NCBI GenBank assembly: GCA_013822425.1
Contig: PNKL01000007.1
Span: forward strand, 32,971 to 96,970
Direction of reading: 5' to 3'
Source: Gemmatimonas sp.
GTDB taxonomy: Bacteria; Gemmatimonadota; Gemmatimonadetes; Gemmatimonadales; Gemmatimonadaceae
Length of the DNA stretch: 64,000 bases
Below, piece by piece: positions 19,697 to 27,748 of this stretch (position 1 is its first letter; each line of letters begins with the position of its first letter). The position numbers were made by a program, and so were the translations under genes. The notes under the pieces are model-generated. The model saw only the letters and a program-made list of their open reading frames with translations, made no database searches and had not been told where the DNA came from.

Positions 19697-19726
19697 GCTT
19701 GCATGCCGGCGCGCCGGCATGCAAGC
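19697..19726. terminator. Perfect 30-bp palindrome, likely bidirectional terminator
   Basis: GCTTGCATGCCGGCG is followed directly by its exact reverse complement, giving 30 bases without mismatch. It lies between the end of the sbcDC-GNAT operon and the end of the small convergent gene at 19740. No T-run follows, so a factor-independent terminator is likely but not certain; it could also be a protein-binding site. Confidence 0.65.
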
Positions 19727-19739
19727 ACGCCGCTGCGCG

Positions 19740-19895
19740 CTACTTTCTGCCGATGGCCTTGGGCTTCACGATGCCGTACACCCAGAGCGCGACGCCGCCG
19801 GTGAGGAGCAGGTGAATCCAGCCCGGTGCCTGATAGAGCACGGTGGCGACTCCCCAGACGACGAGCAGGGCGAGGCCGGCGAGGGTGTAGGGCAT
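19740..19895 (-). CDS. Small two-helix membrane protein (DUF5670/Lmo0937-like)
   Basis: 51-aa protein with two hydrophobic segments: MPYTLAGLALLVVWGVATV, then IHLLLTGGVALWVYGI, and a basic tail KPKAIGRK. The pattern, an MLYTLAV-like opening and a GxIHLLL second helix, matches the small lmo0937/DUF5670 membrane family common near stress genes. No strong Shine-Dalgarno precedes the ATG. Function unknown. Confidence 0.7.
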   Translation of the reverse strand: MPYTLAGLALLVVWGVATVLYQAPGWIHLLLTGGVALWVYGIVKPKAIGRK

Positions 19896-20268
19896 GGGTG
19901 GAAGCTAAGCGCGTGGTGGCGCCGGACGGAAGGCGACGTGTCGGGCGGCGTTCCGGTATGCGCCGTGCCGGCGCGGGCACGGGGCGCCGTCGGGCTCCAC
20001 TTTCAGGACGCTGGCCCCGATGCTATTGTAGAGCTCGGAAGGGGCGAAGCGGACTACTTTTTTGAGCCAACAAGTCCTCCGAGTGGCATCCGACAACTTG
20101 GTTGACGTCAGGCCCCCACGCGGGGAAGGCGGAAGGCCGGGTGAGGGGCTCATCATTCGACAGGGCTTCAAAAACCCCGCTTCGTTCCAGCTTGGAGCAG
20201 CGCCCCGTTCATTTCGGTGAGCGGGGCGTTGTGCGTGTGGGGCGTACGCTGGGCTGCGCGGCGCACGC
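19896..20268. other. Gene-poor accessory stretch
   Basis: About 370 bases without a convincing gene. A minus-strand frame contains protein-like text (LKKVVRFAPSELYNSIG, 20040-20080) but is open to nothing recognisable, so it may be a gene remnant. Around 20201-20228 is a small hairpin (CGCCCCG...CGGGGCG) beside the end of the broken Uma2 gene. Base composition is less GC-rich than the neighbours. Confidence 0.4.
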
Positions 20269-20522
20269 CTACGGCGTGCCGAGCGCCTCTTCGAACAGCG
20301 CGGGGAGATCGATGTCGAGTGGCACCGCTGCACCCGGTGGGTTCCAGTGAAGCGTCTCGCTAGCGATCCCAGCGGTATCACCACCGACTGGTGCGGCCCG
20401 TTGGGTGACGGCGTCACCAACAGCACCCCGTCGATGCACTCGTGGCGGTTCCCGTCCTCCGGGAGCGTATCGAGGTCGTCTGGGAGCCAGTACCTGGACT
20501 CGGTCGCGATAGCCATGCCCAT
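20269..20522 (-). pseudogene. Broken Uma2-family (DUF820) gene
   Basis: The first ~45 codons (MGMAIATESRYWLPDD, then HECIDGVLLVTPSPN, then PHQSV) match the intact copies at 21161 and 25901. The sequence then jumps, in another frame, to the last ~30 codons (SETLHWNPPGA to FEEALGTP and stop). The middle, which holds the PD-(D/E)xK-like residues, is deleted (roughly 110 codons). The leader upstream of the ATG (CCGCCGAGCGTACCGT) is shared with the intact copies, showing common origin. Confidence 0.8.
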
Positions 20523-21160
20523 ACGGTACGCTCGGCGGGAAAGAGAAGGCAAGTGCGGACCAAGCCTGATGATGCGCACAGAATTCCTGACCAGCGTCAC
20601 CGTTTCCGTGCTGGGTGTGACTGACCGTTGCGGACCGCAACGGAGGGTGGCGGAGGCCCTGCCAGCATCGCCGGGGGCGCTGTGCGTGAAGCGCCCTCGC
20701 TGATGGTGGTCCAGTCGATGTCGCCGGGCACGCCCTCGCTGATGGTGATCGGCCCGAGCAGCATGCGGGAACGCCAGGAGTTCCCGTAGGTCATCAGCAG
20801 CACCGGAACGCCGGGGTCGAATCGTTGGGTCGAGATCATCAGCGGCCGACCGTTCAGGGCAGACGCCGCAGCGCCGGTCAGGAAGCACCTGGATGCGGAG
20901 ACGCCACGGAGTGCCACTCGCGAGGGCACGCGCATCGAAGTCCGCCCACGGCTTGTCGTACGCGGATAGCAAGAGACCTCGCAGGCCACCGAGTCCCTCA
21001 TCCCCCCGCCGACGACGTGAGGGTGACGGCCCCCGCTCGCTTCGCGACAATCGTGTCCAATGAATCCACGCGCGCCGCCGAGGAATCGCCGATTCGCCTG
21101 CGCACGCAGGACCATGGGCCGAGTCCTCACGCACACGCGCCAGGAAAGACTCGTGAGCGC
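20523..21160. other. Decayed DNA between two Uma2 copies
   Basis: 640 bases with no intact gene. The first ~120 bases are the leader of the broken Uma2 gene, including GGAAACGGTGACGC, also found upstream of the copy at 25901. Further on, the minus strand contains coding-like pieces in two frames (DKPWADFDARALASGTPW, then FDPGVPVLLMTYGNSW) that do not join, so this is probably a frameshifted remnant. A short direct repeat (CTCGCTGATGGT) occurs twice near 20695-20740. I cannot name the source. Confidence 0.45.
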
Positions 21161-21733
21161 CTACTCCCCCAGCACGTCCTTGAACAGCGCCTCGAGGTCA
21201 ACCACCAGCGGCTCGTCCGCGCCTGACGGCTGCCACGTCAGCGTCTGGCTCAGGATCTCGGGACGTTCGTCGTCGGGACGCCACCGCTCCACCAGGCGCG
21301 CCTCGAGGTCGACGATCCAGTATTCCTCGACCAGGGCCCGCTGGTAGTAGCGGCGTTTGAGTCCACGGTCGTAGCGCGCCGTGGAGGGCGACAATACCTC
21401 GACCGCAAGCCGCAACGAAGTGATCTCGCTCCAGTCACGCACCAAGCGTCCGTCGGCCGCCGGAGCAGCGACGAACAGGTCCGGCTGCACCAGGTTCCCC
21501 GGATGCAACCGGATATCTGCAGCCAGGCAGCGCAACTCGCCGAGCGCCCGGGTCCGCACCTGCGGGGCGAGGTTCAGAAACAACTGCTCAATAAACCGTT
21601 GGTGCTCACTGACGGCGGCGGGCGTCACCAGCAGCACCCCGTCAATGCACTCGTACCGGTTGCCGTCGTCGGGCAACGCCCAGACGTCATCCGGGGTCCA
21701 GGACCGTGTGTCAGTCGCGGCAGGCATGCGCAT
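21161..21733 (-). CDS. Uma2-family putative endonuclease (DUF820)
   Basis: 190 aa from the ATG at 21733. Uma2 proteins share a restriction-endonuclease-like PD-(D/E)xK fold. Visible here are QPDLFV (Asp), AVEVLSPSTARYDRGLK (Glu and downstream Lys) and YWIVDLEARLVERW. The family is expanded in many bacteria and its cellular role is unsettled. The next copy at 25901 has the same length and reads almost the same across these motifs. The upstream region shares CCGCCGAGCGTACCGT with the other copies. Confidence 0.85.
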   Translation of the reverse strand: MRMPAATDTRSWTPDDVWALPDDGNRYECIDGVLLVTPAAVSEHQRFIEQLFLNLAPQVRTRALGELRCLAADIRLHPGNLVQPDLFVAAPAADGRLVRDWSEITSLRLAVEVLSPSTARYDRGLKRRYYQRALVEEYWIVDLEARLVERWRPDDERPEILSQTLTWQPSGADEPLVVDLEALFKDVLGE

Positions 21734-21928
21734 ACGGTACGCTCGGCGGGTGGGGGAAGACAAGACGAGGCCATGGCGGCAGTTTGTCGTGTCTCCGCTT
21801 CGGTCGCGTCACCAAGTTGGTGCGCTCTGTGTCAATTGAGCGCGCTGACTTCGGCGTTACCTTTCCGCATGTGCTGCTGCTCACCCTCGCAGCTGTGCCG
21901 GCTCTCTTGGCAACGTGGAGTAGAATCC

Positions 21929-22717
21929 GTGAGCTACCACGAGACCTACGAATTCTTCGCGCTTGACCGTTGCCTGACGGCCCCGCAGATGCGCGCCCTC
22001 CGCCGCATCTCCACGCGGGCGACCATCACCCCGAACCGGTTCTACAACTGGTACGACTGGGGCGGGCTCAAGGGCAGCCCAAGCGACATGCTCGGTCGAT
22101 ACTTCGACCTTTTCGTGCACACGGGCAATGGCGTTCCCGACTGGGGGATGCTGCGATTCCCCTCGCGGGCCATCGCCCTGTCCAACTGGCGGCCGTACGT
22201 TGCCGTGCTGCGCAGCAAGGCGCGGTCCAGTCGCGCCGCGTCGGTCGCGGTACACGGGAAGATGGTAGTTCTTGAGATGTCGCCCGCTGAAAACTCCTCG
22301 CTGCCGGCGTTCGAAGGAGACGAAAGCGACGACTCGGCTGACAAGTGGCGCGACGATGAGTTCCCAGAACCGGCCGCGTGGCCCGTACCGCTCGCGCTCA
22401 TGCGCAGCCGATTGCTGTCGGGCGACCTCGCTCCGTTGTACCTGCTCTGGCTCCTGTCCGTGCAGTGTGGTGACCGTCCGTTCGCCGCTGCAGAACCTCC
22501 TCGCCCGGCCGCGCTGACTATGCAGGACGGCGCGCTCCATCTGTTCGCGGAGTTCCTCGGACTGAACCCGGACTTGATGCGCGCGGCCTTTGAGAATTCT
22601 CCTGGTGCACCACGTAGCGCTGGTCAGTTGCTTGAGCAGGCCAGATCGCGTCGGCTCGACGGCCGCCGCAGGACGGCGCGCAAGAGCGGGCGCGGCGCTC
22701 GACGCGCAGACCAATGA
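21929..22717 (+). CDS. Conserved hypothetical protein
   Basis: 262 aa from the GTG at 21929 (GGAG about 8 bases upstream). The N-terminus (YHETYEFFALDRCLTAPQM, RISTRATITPNRFYNWYDWG, MLGRYFDLFVHT) is recognisable as a widespread uncharacterised protein often longer than this. The middle is acidic (EGDESDDSADKW) and the C-terminus basic (RRLDGRRRTARKSGRGARR), possibly nucleic-acid binding. It overlaps the next gene as ATGA, so the two are co-translated. It may be a shortened member of its family. Confidence 0.65.
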   Translation: MSYHETYEFFALDRCLTAPQMRALRRISTRATITPNRFYNWYDWGGLKGSPSDMLGRYFDLFVHTGNGVPDWGMLRFPSRAIALSNWRPYVAVLRSKARSSRAASVAVHGKMVVLEMSPAENSSLPAFEGDESDDSADKWRDDEFPEPAAWPVPLALMRSRLLSGDLAPLYLLWLLSVQCGDRPFAAAEPPRPAALTMQDGALHLFAEFLGLNPDLMRAAFENSPGAPRSAGQLLEQARSRRLDGRRRTARKSGRGARRADQ

Positions 22718-23088
22718 GTCGGTCATCAGCGAAGCGGAACCCCGTGCGCGAAGCCCGGATTCATGACGAGATCCTCGTCGATGCGTACGGCCCCGATGAA
22801 CACGTGATGGGCTGGTACTACTATCTGGAGGAGTCTCTCACGTTCCCGTTTGCTGCGCGATGCATCGCGCAGCGCGCAACCTCACCGCTGAAGAAAGGTG
22901 AGGACGTCACGGTGCTCGCCATGGCGCCAGACGAAGAGTGCCAGCACGAGATGTTCGTTCGCGTGCGATGGCAAGGCCGTCGCGTCGCGGTGCCGCTCGC
23001 CCAGCTCGCCGGGCGGCATGTGGACGCACCCACCCGACAAGCCATCGAGGACTGGCACTACTGGCGAGCGCAGGGCTACGAGTTCTGA
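22714..23088 (+). CDS. CcbP-like calcium-binding protein
   Basis: 124 aa. The segment VREARIHDEILVDAYGPDE, then GWYYYLEESLTFPFAARC, closely follows the pattern of the Calci_bind_CcbP family, first known as a cyanobacterial calcium-binding protein. VRWQGRRVAVPLAQL and the terminal IEDWHYWRAQGYEF also fit. Acidic residues suggest metal binding, but calcium binding here is inferred. Coupled by ATGA to the upstream hypothetical; its 3' end overlaps the convergent iorB gene by 13 bases. Confidence 0.8.
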   Translation: MSRSSAKRNPVREARIHDEILVDAYGPDEHVMGWYYYLEESLTFPFAARCIAQRATSPLKKGEDVTVLAMAPDEECQHEMFVRVRWQGRRVAVPLAQLAGRHVDAPTRQAIEDWHYWRAQGYEF

Positions 23089-25244
23089 TACCCCAGCTGA
23101 TCCCCAATCGGCAGCGACCGAATCCGTTTCCCCGTCGCCGCGAAGATCGCGTTGCAGAGCGCCGGAATCACCGGCGGCAGCGCCGGCTCGCCCATCCCCG
23201 TCGGTGGATTGTCGGTGATCTTGAAGTGCACCTCCACGGGGAAGGCGCGCGCCATGCGCAGCAGGGGATACGAGTCGAAGTTGCCCTGCACCGCGCGGCC
23301 ATCCGTGATCGTGATCTCCTGGCCCAGGGCCGCCGACACGCCATCAATGCACGAGCCCTGGCACTGGTTCTCGGCGCCGCTGAGGTTGGTGATCTGCGAC
23401 CCGACATCGCCCGCCACCCACACCCTGTGCACCTTCACCTCGCCCCGCGCGCCGACCGACGCCTCCACAACCTCCGCGAAGTACCCCTGATGCGAGAAGT
23501 GGAACGCCACGCCCAGCCCGTGCCCCTTCGCCGGCGTGCGCGTGCCCCAGCCTGACTTCTCGCGCACCAGTTCGAGCACGCCGCGCATGCGCTCCGCATT
23601 GAACGCGTCGCCCTGCACCGGCGGCATCGCGGGCGTCAGCAGGTCGAGCCGAAACTGCAGCGGATCCTTGTCTGCCGCGTGCGCCAGCTCGTCGATGAAC
23701 GACTGGATGGCGAACGCGATGCCGTTGCTCCCCGGCGCCCGCAGCGCGCCCGTGGGCACGCCGTGCGCGAGGGTGGACGTCTCGAGCAGGTAGTTGGCGA
23801 TGTAGCGCCCAGGGAACTCGCCGAGGCGCATGTACGGCTCCACGACCACGCGGTTCTTCCACGCTACGATCTTGCCGCTGGCGTCGACTGCGCCCTTGAG
23901 GAAATGGAACCCGGCCGGCCGATAGTGGCCGTGGCGCATGTCGTCCTCGCGCGTCCACAGAAGCTTCACCGGCGCTCCGGCCTCACGCGCGATCCATGCG
24001 GCCTCCACCATGTAATCGTTCTTGAGGCGCCGCCCGAAGCCGCCGCCGATGCGCGTCAGGTGGATGGTGATGTCCTGCGGCGCGATGCCCATCGTCCGGC
24101 TCACCAGCTCGCGCCCGGGCTGCGGCATCTGCGTCGGCGCCCAGATCTCGAGCTTGCCGTCCTTGAAGTGCGCGGTGCAGTTCTGCGGTTCCAGCGTGGC
24201 GTGCGAGATGAACGGGTAGAAGTACTCGGCCTCCACCACCTTGGTCGCGGCAGCGAACGCGGCGTCCACGTCGCCGTCCTTGCGCACCACGCGGTCCGCC
24301 GGCTTGGCCGACAGTTCCTTCGCCGTTTGCGCGAACCACTCGGTGGACTGCTTCGCGGTCGGGTGCTCCGCCCACTTCACCTGCAGCTTCTCACGCGCGG
24401 TCTTGGCGTTGTACCAGGTGTCGGCCACGATGGCGACGCCCGGCATCAAGCCGTCGAGCGCCGTGCCCACGCCGTCCACGATGAAGGCGTGCTTCACGCC
24501 AGGCTGCCGACGAATCGTCGCGAGGTTCGCGCTCACCACCGTGGCGCCGAAGACCGGGCTCTTCTCGAAGACGGCGTGCAACATGCCCGGCACCACGACG
24601 TCAATGCCGAACAGTGGCTTGCCTGTGACGATCTTGCGATTGTCCACGCCCGGCACGCGCTTGCCGAGCAGGCGGAACGTCCGGGGGTCCTTCAGCGCCA
24701 CCGTGGCGAGGTCGGGTGCCGGCATGGTCGCTGCGGTTGCCGCCAACTGGCCATACGTCGCCCGCCGGCCGCTCGCGTTGTGCGATACCTGCGCCCGGAC
24801 TGTGGTCAGCTCACCCACCGGGACGTTCCACGTCTTGGCCGCCGCAGCCACGAGCATCGCGCGGGCGGCGGCGCCGAGCCGGCGGTGATTGTCGTAGTTC
24901 ATGGGCGTGCTCAGCGAGCCGCCGGCGAACTGCCGGCCGTACTTCGACTCGTCGCTCAGCGCCTGCTCCACGGTGATCTGCGACCAGTCGGCGTCGAGTT
25001 CCTCGCAGATGATCATCGGCAGCGACTGCTTGACGCCCTGTCCCTCCTCGGGGTTCTTGGCGATGAGCGTGATGCGGTTGTCGCTAGTGATGCGAATGAA
25101 GGCGTTCGGCGCGAAGGGCGCGGCGCCCGGCTCGAGCTCGCCGGCCTCGGCGTCGCGCGCGTGAATGCCGAACATCACGCCTCCGCCCACGACAGCGAGT
25201 ACCTGCAGGAACGAGCGGCGGTCGGTCTGGAGGGAATCGGCCAT
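23076..25244 (-). CDS. Molybdopterin-dependent oxidoreductase large subunit (IorB-like)
   Basis: 722 aa of the xanthine oxidase family, isoquinoline 1-oxidoreductase beta type, with a twin-arginine signal (DRRSFLQVL followed by a hydrophobic stretch), so it works in the periplasm as a folded complex with the Fe-S subunit encoded immediately upstream (25248). The molybdenum-cofactor motifs RIGGGFGRR and GALRAPGSNG and the C-terminal GMGEPALPPVIPAL carrying the catalytic glutamate are visible. Substrate unknown; aldehydes or N-heterocycles are typical. It probably hands electrons to a cytochrome. Confidence 0.88.
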   Translation of the reverse strand: MADSLQTDRRSFLQVLAVVGGGVMFGIHARDAEAGELEPGAAPFAPNAFIRITSDNRITLIAKNPEEGQGVKQSLPMIICEELDADWSQITVEQALSDESKYGRQFAGGSLSTPMNYDNHRRLGAAARAMLVAAAAKTWNVPVGELTTVRAQVSHNASGRRATYGQLAATAATMPAPDLATVALKDPRTFRLLGKRVPGVDNRKIVTGKPLFGIDVVVPGMLHAVFEKSPVFGATVVSANLATIRRQPGVKHAFIVDGVGTALDGLMPGVAIVADTWYNAKTAREKLQVKWAEHPTAKQSTEWFAQTAKELSAKPADRVVRKDGDVDAAFAAATKVVEAEYFYPFISHATLEPQNCTAHFKDGKLEIWAPTQMPQPGRELVSRTMGIAPQDITIHLTRIGGGFGRRLKNDYMVEAAWIAREAGAPVKLLWTREDDMRHGHYRPAGFHFLKGAVDASGKIVAWKNRVVVEPYMRLGEFPGRYIANYLLETSTLAHGVPTGALRAPGSNGIAFAIQSFIDELAHAADKDPLQFRLDLLTPAMPPVQGDAFNAERMRGVLELVREKSGWGTRTPAKGHGLGVAFHFSHQGYFAEVVEASVGARGEVKVHRVWVAGDVGSQITNLSGAENQCQGSCIDGVSAALGQEITITDGRAVQGNFDSYPLLRMARAFPVEVHFKITDNPPTGMGEPALPPVIPALCNAIFAATGKRIRSLPIGDQLGYQNS

Positions 25245-25247
25245 GGC

Positions 25248-25754
25248 CTATTCCTCCCCTGTGAGGTCGTCGCCCGGCGCGCGAGCAGGAGTTGCTCCCG
25301 CCGGCGCGCTGCGTGCCGCCAACCGAATGGCGTCGCGAATCCGGTTGTAGGTGCCACAGCGGCAGATGTTCTGCATGGCCGCGTCAATGTCGGCGTCGGT
25401 CGGGTTCTTCTTGTTCCGGAGCAGCGAGACCGCGGTCATGATCTGCCCGGCCTGGCAGTAGCCACACTGCGCCACGTCGAGCTGCTCCCAGGCCTTCTGC
25501 ACCGGGTGCGACCCGGTGGCCGACAGTCCCTCGATGGTCGTGATGCTCATCCCCGACGCGGCGGAGATGGGGATGCCACAGGAGCGCACGGGTGCGCCGG
25601 CGAGGTGCACCGTGCACGCGCCGCACTGCGAGATGCCGCACCCGTACTTGGTGCCCTTGAGGTTGAGGACGTCGCGCAGCACCCAGAGCAGCGGCATCTC
25701 TGGGGGGACGTCCACGGTCGTGGGCTTCCCGTTGATGGTCAGGGAAATCGGCAT
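25248..25754 (-). CDS. 2Fe-2S small subunit of molybdenum hydroxylase (IorA-like)
   Basis: 168 aa. The plant-type ferredoxin cluster is [12 protein letters not shown] with a further Cys (C39, C44, C47, C59). The second, helical [2Fe-2S] domain has CGYCQAG and CRCGTYNRI. It lacks its own signal and would be exported with the Tat-signal-bearing large subunit encoded 3 bases downstream. The C-terminus is a short Ala/Pro-rich extension. Confidence 0.93.
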   Translation of the reverse strand: MPISLTINGKPTTVDVPPEMPLLWVLRDVLNLKGTKYGCGISQCGACTVHLAGAPVRSCGIPISAASGMSITTIEGLSATGSHPVQKAWEQLDVAQCGYCQAGQIMTAVSLLRNKKNPTDADIDAAMQNICRCGTYNRIRDAIRLAARSAPAGATPARAPGDDLTGEE

Positions 25755-25900
25755 ACGGGGGCGGGTTGGGGGGCAGGAACGGCAACGCCCATGAGAATGC
25801 GCTGGCGGCGATCAGGAGTCCAGAGGCAGCCAGGCCGCTGCAACGCCGTTCGCGGCTGGCACGGGGGCGTGAACCGATGCGGTGATCGATCGACCGCCGA

Positions 25901-26473
25901 TTACGCCCCGAGCGCGTCCCCGAACAACGCGGCCAGGTCAATCGACAGCGCCTCGGGCGCCCCCGCCGGCTGCCACGTCAGCGTCTCGCTGAGGATTTCC
26001 GGACGTTCGTCCGTTGGCAGCCAGCGTTCCACGAGGTGGCTGTTGGCGTCCACGACCCAGTACTCGCCGACACCGGATCGCTGGTAGTACCGCCGCTTCA
26101 GCGTGCGGTCGTAGCGCGCGGTGGACGGCGAAAGCACCTCGACGGCGAGCAGAAGTTCCTTGATCTCTGTCCAGGAACCCGCCGCGTGGCCGTGAGCCAG
26201 CGTGGGAATGACGAACAGGTCGGGTTGCACGAGATTGCCGGCGTTCAACTGAATGTCAGCCGGCGACAGAAAGGCCTCACCAAGGCGCTGGGCCGCGACG
26301 TAGGACGCCATCACCACGAACAGCCGTCCGAGCACCCGCTGGTGCGGGACGTTCGGCGACGGCGTCACCAGCAGGGCCCCGTCGATGCACTCGTACCGTT
26401 TGCCGTCGTCGGGCAGCGCCCAGACGTCGTCCGGAGTCCAGTACCGTTGTTCCGTGTTGGCGGGCATGCCCAT
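25901..26473 (-). CDS. Uma2-family putative endonuclease (DUF820), third copy
   Basis: 190 aa, the same length as the copy at 21161-21733 and strongly similar throughout (WTPDDVWALPDDGKRYECID, AVEVLSPSTARYDRTLK, YWVVDANSHLVERW). The catalytic-type Asp in VQPDLFV and the Glu/Lys of the fold are intact. The leader before the ATG (CCGCCGAGCGTACGCT) and a block near 26550 (GGAAACGGTGACGC) are shared with the broken copy at 20269, so promoter and gene were duplicated together. Confidence 0.85.
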   Translation of the reverse strand: MGMPANTEQRYWTPDDVWALPDDGKRYECIDGALLVTPSPNVPHQRVLGRLFVVMASYVAAQRLGEAFLSPADIQLNAGNLVQPDLFVIPTLAHGHAAGSWTEIKELLLAVEVLSPSTARYDRTLKRRYYQRSGVGEYWVVDANSHLVERWLPTDERPEILSETLTWQPAGAPEALSIDLAALFGDALGA

Positions 26474-26646
26474 AGCGTACGCTCGGCGGCAGAATGAAAG
26501 CAAGTGGTCGACATGCCGCACCATGCAAACGCTCCGTGAGGCGTGCGTCACCGTTTCCTTGTGCGGGGTAGCCAATCCTTGCGGTGGTCGTTGAGGCTCC
26601 GGCCGGCGGGGCACGCAACCTCCACCGTTGGCGCTATCTTTCCCCC

Positions 26647-27060
26647 ATGCCCCTCCTCACCGTCACCCGCCGCCTGGCCTTCAACGCCGCCCACCGAATA
26701 CACAATCCGGGGCTCAGCGACGAGGAGAACGAGCGGCTCTTCGGCAAGTGCAACTCGCCGAACTGGCACGGCCACAACTACACGCTTGAGGTCTCGGTCA
26801 CCGGGGAGCCCGACCCGGTGTCGGGGTACGTCATTGACCTCGCCGAGGTGAAGCGGATCGTCGAGCGCACGCTCCTGGACCGGGTGGACCACCGCAATTT
26901 CAACCTGGACGTCGCGGAGATGACGGGAACAAACCCCACGTCCGAGAACATTATCCTGATGTTCTGGCGCGTCCTCGAGCCGGCCCTCCGGCCACGCACG
27001 CTGTCGCGCCTCCGGCTGTGCGAAACCGAAAACAACTGGGTTGAATACGATGGCCGCTGA
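26647..27060 (+). CDS. 6-pyruvoyl-tetrahydropterin synthase (PTPS type)
   Basis: 137 aa from the ATG at 26647. Zinc ligands H16 (FNAAHRI), H41 and H43 (HGHNY); catalytic cysteine C35 in [14 protein letters not shown]. The five-residue spacing between Cys and HGH, plus [23 protein letters not shown] and [10 protein letters not shown], follow animal-type PTPS rather than QueD (CxxxHGH). It would convert dihydroneopterin triphosphate to 6-pyruvoyl-tetrahydropterin. It overlaps folE (its substrate supplier) and an SDR follows, so tetrahydropterin synthesis is the likely role. Some bacterial enzymes of this type also act in queuosine synthesis. Confidence 0.82.
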   Translation: MPLLTVTRRLAFNAAHRIHNPGLSDEENERLFGKCNSPNWHGHNYTLEVSVTGEPDPVSGYVIDLAEVKRIVERTLLDRVDHRNFNLDVAEMTGTNPTSENIILMFWRVLEPALRPRTLSRLRLCETENNWVEYDGR

Positions 27061-27748
27061 TGCCCCCCGGTCCCCCCGGCCCCCCCGGCCCCCCCGTCCG
27101 TTGCGCTCCGCCCGCCTCGACGCGGCCGGTGACCCGTTCGACGAGGCCGGCTCCGCCGCCGACATCGGCGGCGACCGCTACCTGGAGTTCGAGAACCTCG
27201 TCCGCCGACAGCTCGAGCTCCTCGGTGAGGAGCCCACGCGCGACGGGCTCGCCAAGACGCCGAGTCGCGTCGCGAAGTCGCTGACCTGGCTGACACGCGG
27301 CTACCAGATGGACGTGGCCGATGTCGTCGGCGGCGCCGTCTTCGACGAGGAGCACCACTCGATGGTGATGGTGCGCGACATCGAGCTCTACTCGATGTGC
27401 GAGCACCACATGCTCCCGTTCTTCGGCAAGGCGCACATCGCCTACATCCCCAACGGCAAGATCGTCGGGCTCTCCAAGCTGCCGCGCATCGTCGACATCT
27501 TCTCGCGCCGACTGCAGGTGCAGGAACGCCTCACCGAGCAGGTGGCCGCCGCCATCGAGGAGGTGCTCAAGCCGCTTGGCGTGGGCGTGGTCATCGAGGC
27601 GTACCACCTGTGCATGATGATGCGCGGCGTGGAGAAGCAGAACTCGAAGACCATCACGTCGGCGCTGCGCGGCGCGTTCCGCGATGACGCCAAGACGCGC
27701 GACGAGTTCCTGCGCCTCGCGCACGGCCCATCGAACCCGCTGCGCTGA
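27050..27748 (+). CDS. folE: GTP cyclohydrolase I
   Basis: Makes dihydroneopterin triphosphate from GTP, the entry to folate and tetrahydropterin. The zinc ligands are C117 and H120 (CEHHML) and C188 (HLCMMMRG); [16 protein letters not shown] is present. 232 aa from the ATG at 27050, which overlaps the PTPS gene by 11 bases. The N-terminus carries an unusual Pro/Arg tract ([16 protein letters not shown]) encoded by runs of six to seven C at 27060-27100, a slippage-prone sequence. Its stop overlaps the SDR start as TGATG. Confidence 0.95.
   Translation: MAADAPRSPRPPRPPRPLRSARLDAAGDPFDEAGSAADIGGDRYLEFENLVRRQLELLGEEPTRDGLAKTPSRVAKSLTWLTRGYQMDVADVVGGAVFDEEHHSMVMVRDIELYSMCEHHMLPFFGKAHIAYIPNGKIVGLSKLPRIVDIFSRRLQVQERLTEQVAAAIEEVLKPLGVGVVIEAYHLCMMMRGVEKQNSKTITSALRGAFRDDAKTRDEFLRLAHGPSNPLR

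Noticed and set aside
20347..20703. 118-aa plus-strand gene over the broken Uma2 gene
   Set aside because: It is the antisense of the Uma2 remnant; the intact copies have a similar antisense frame.
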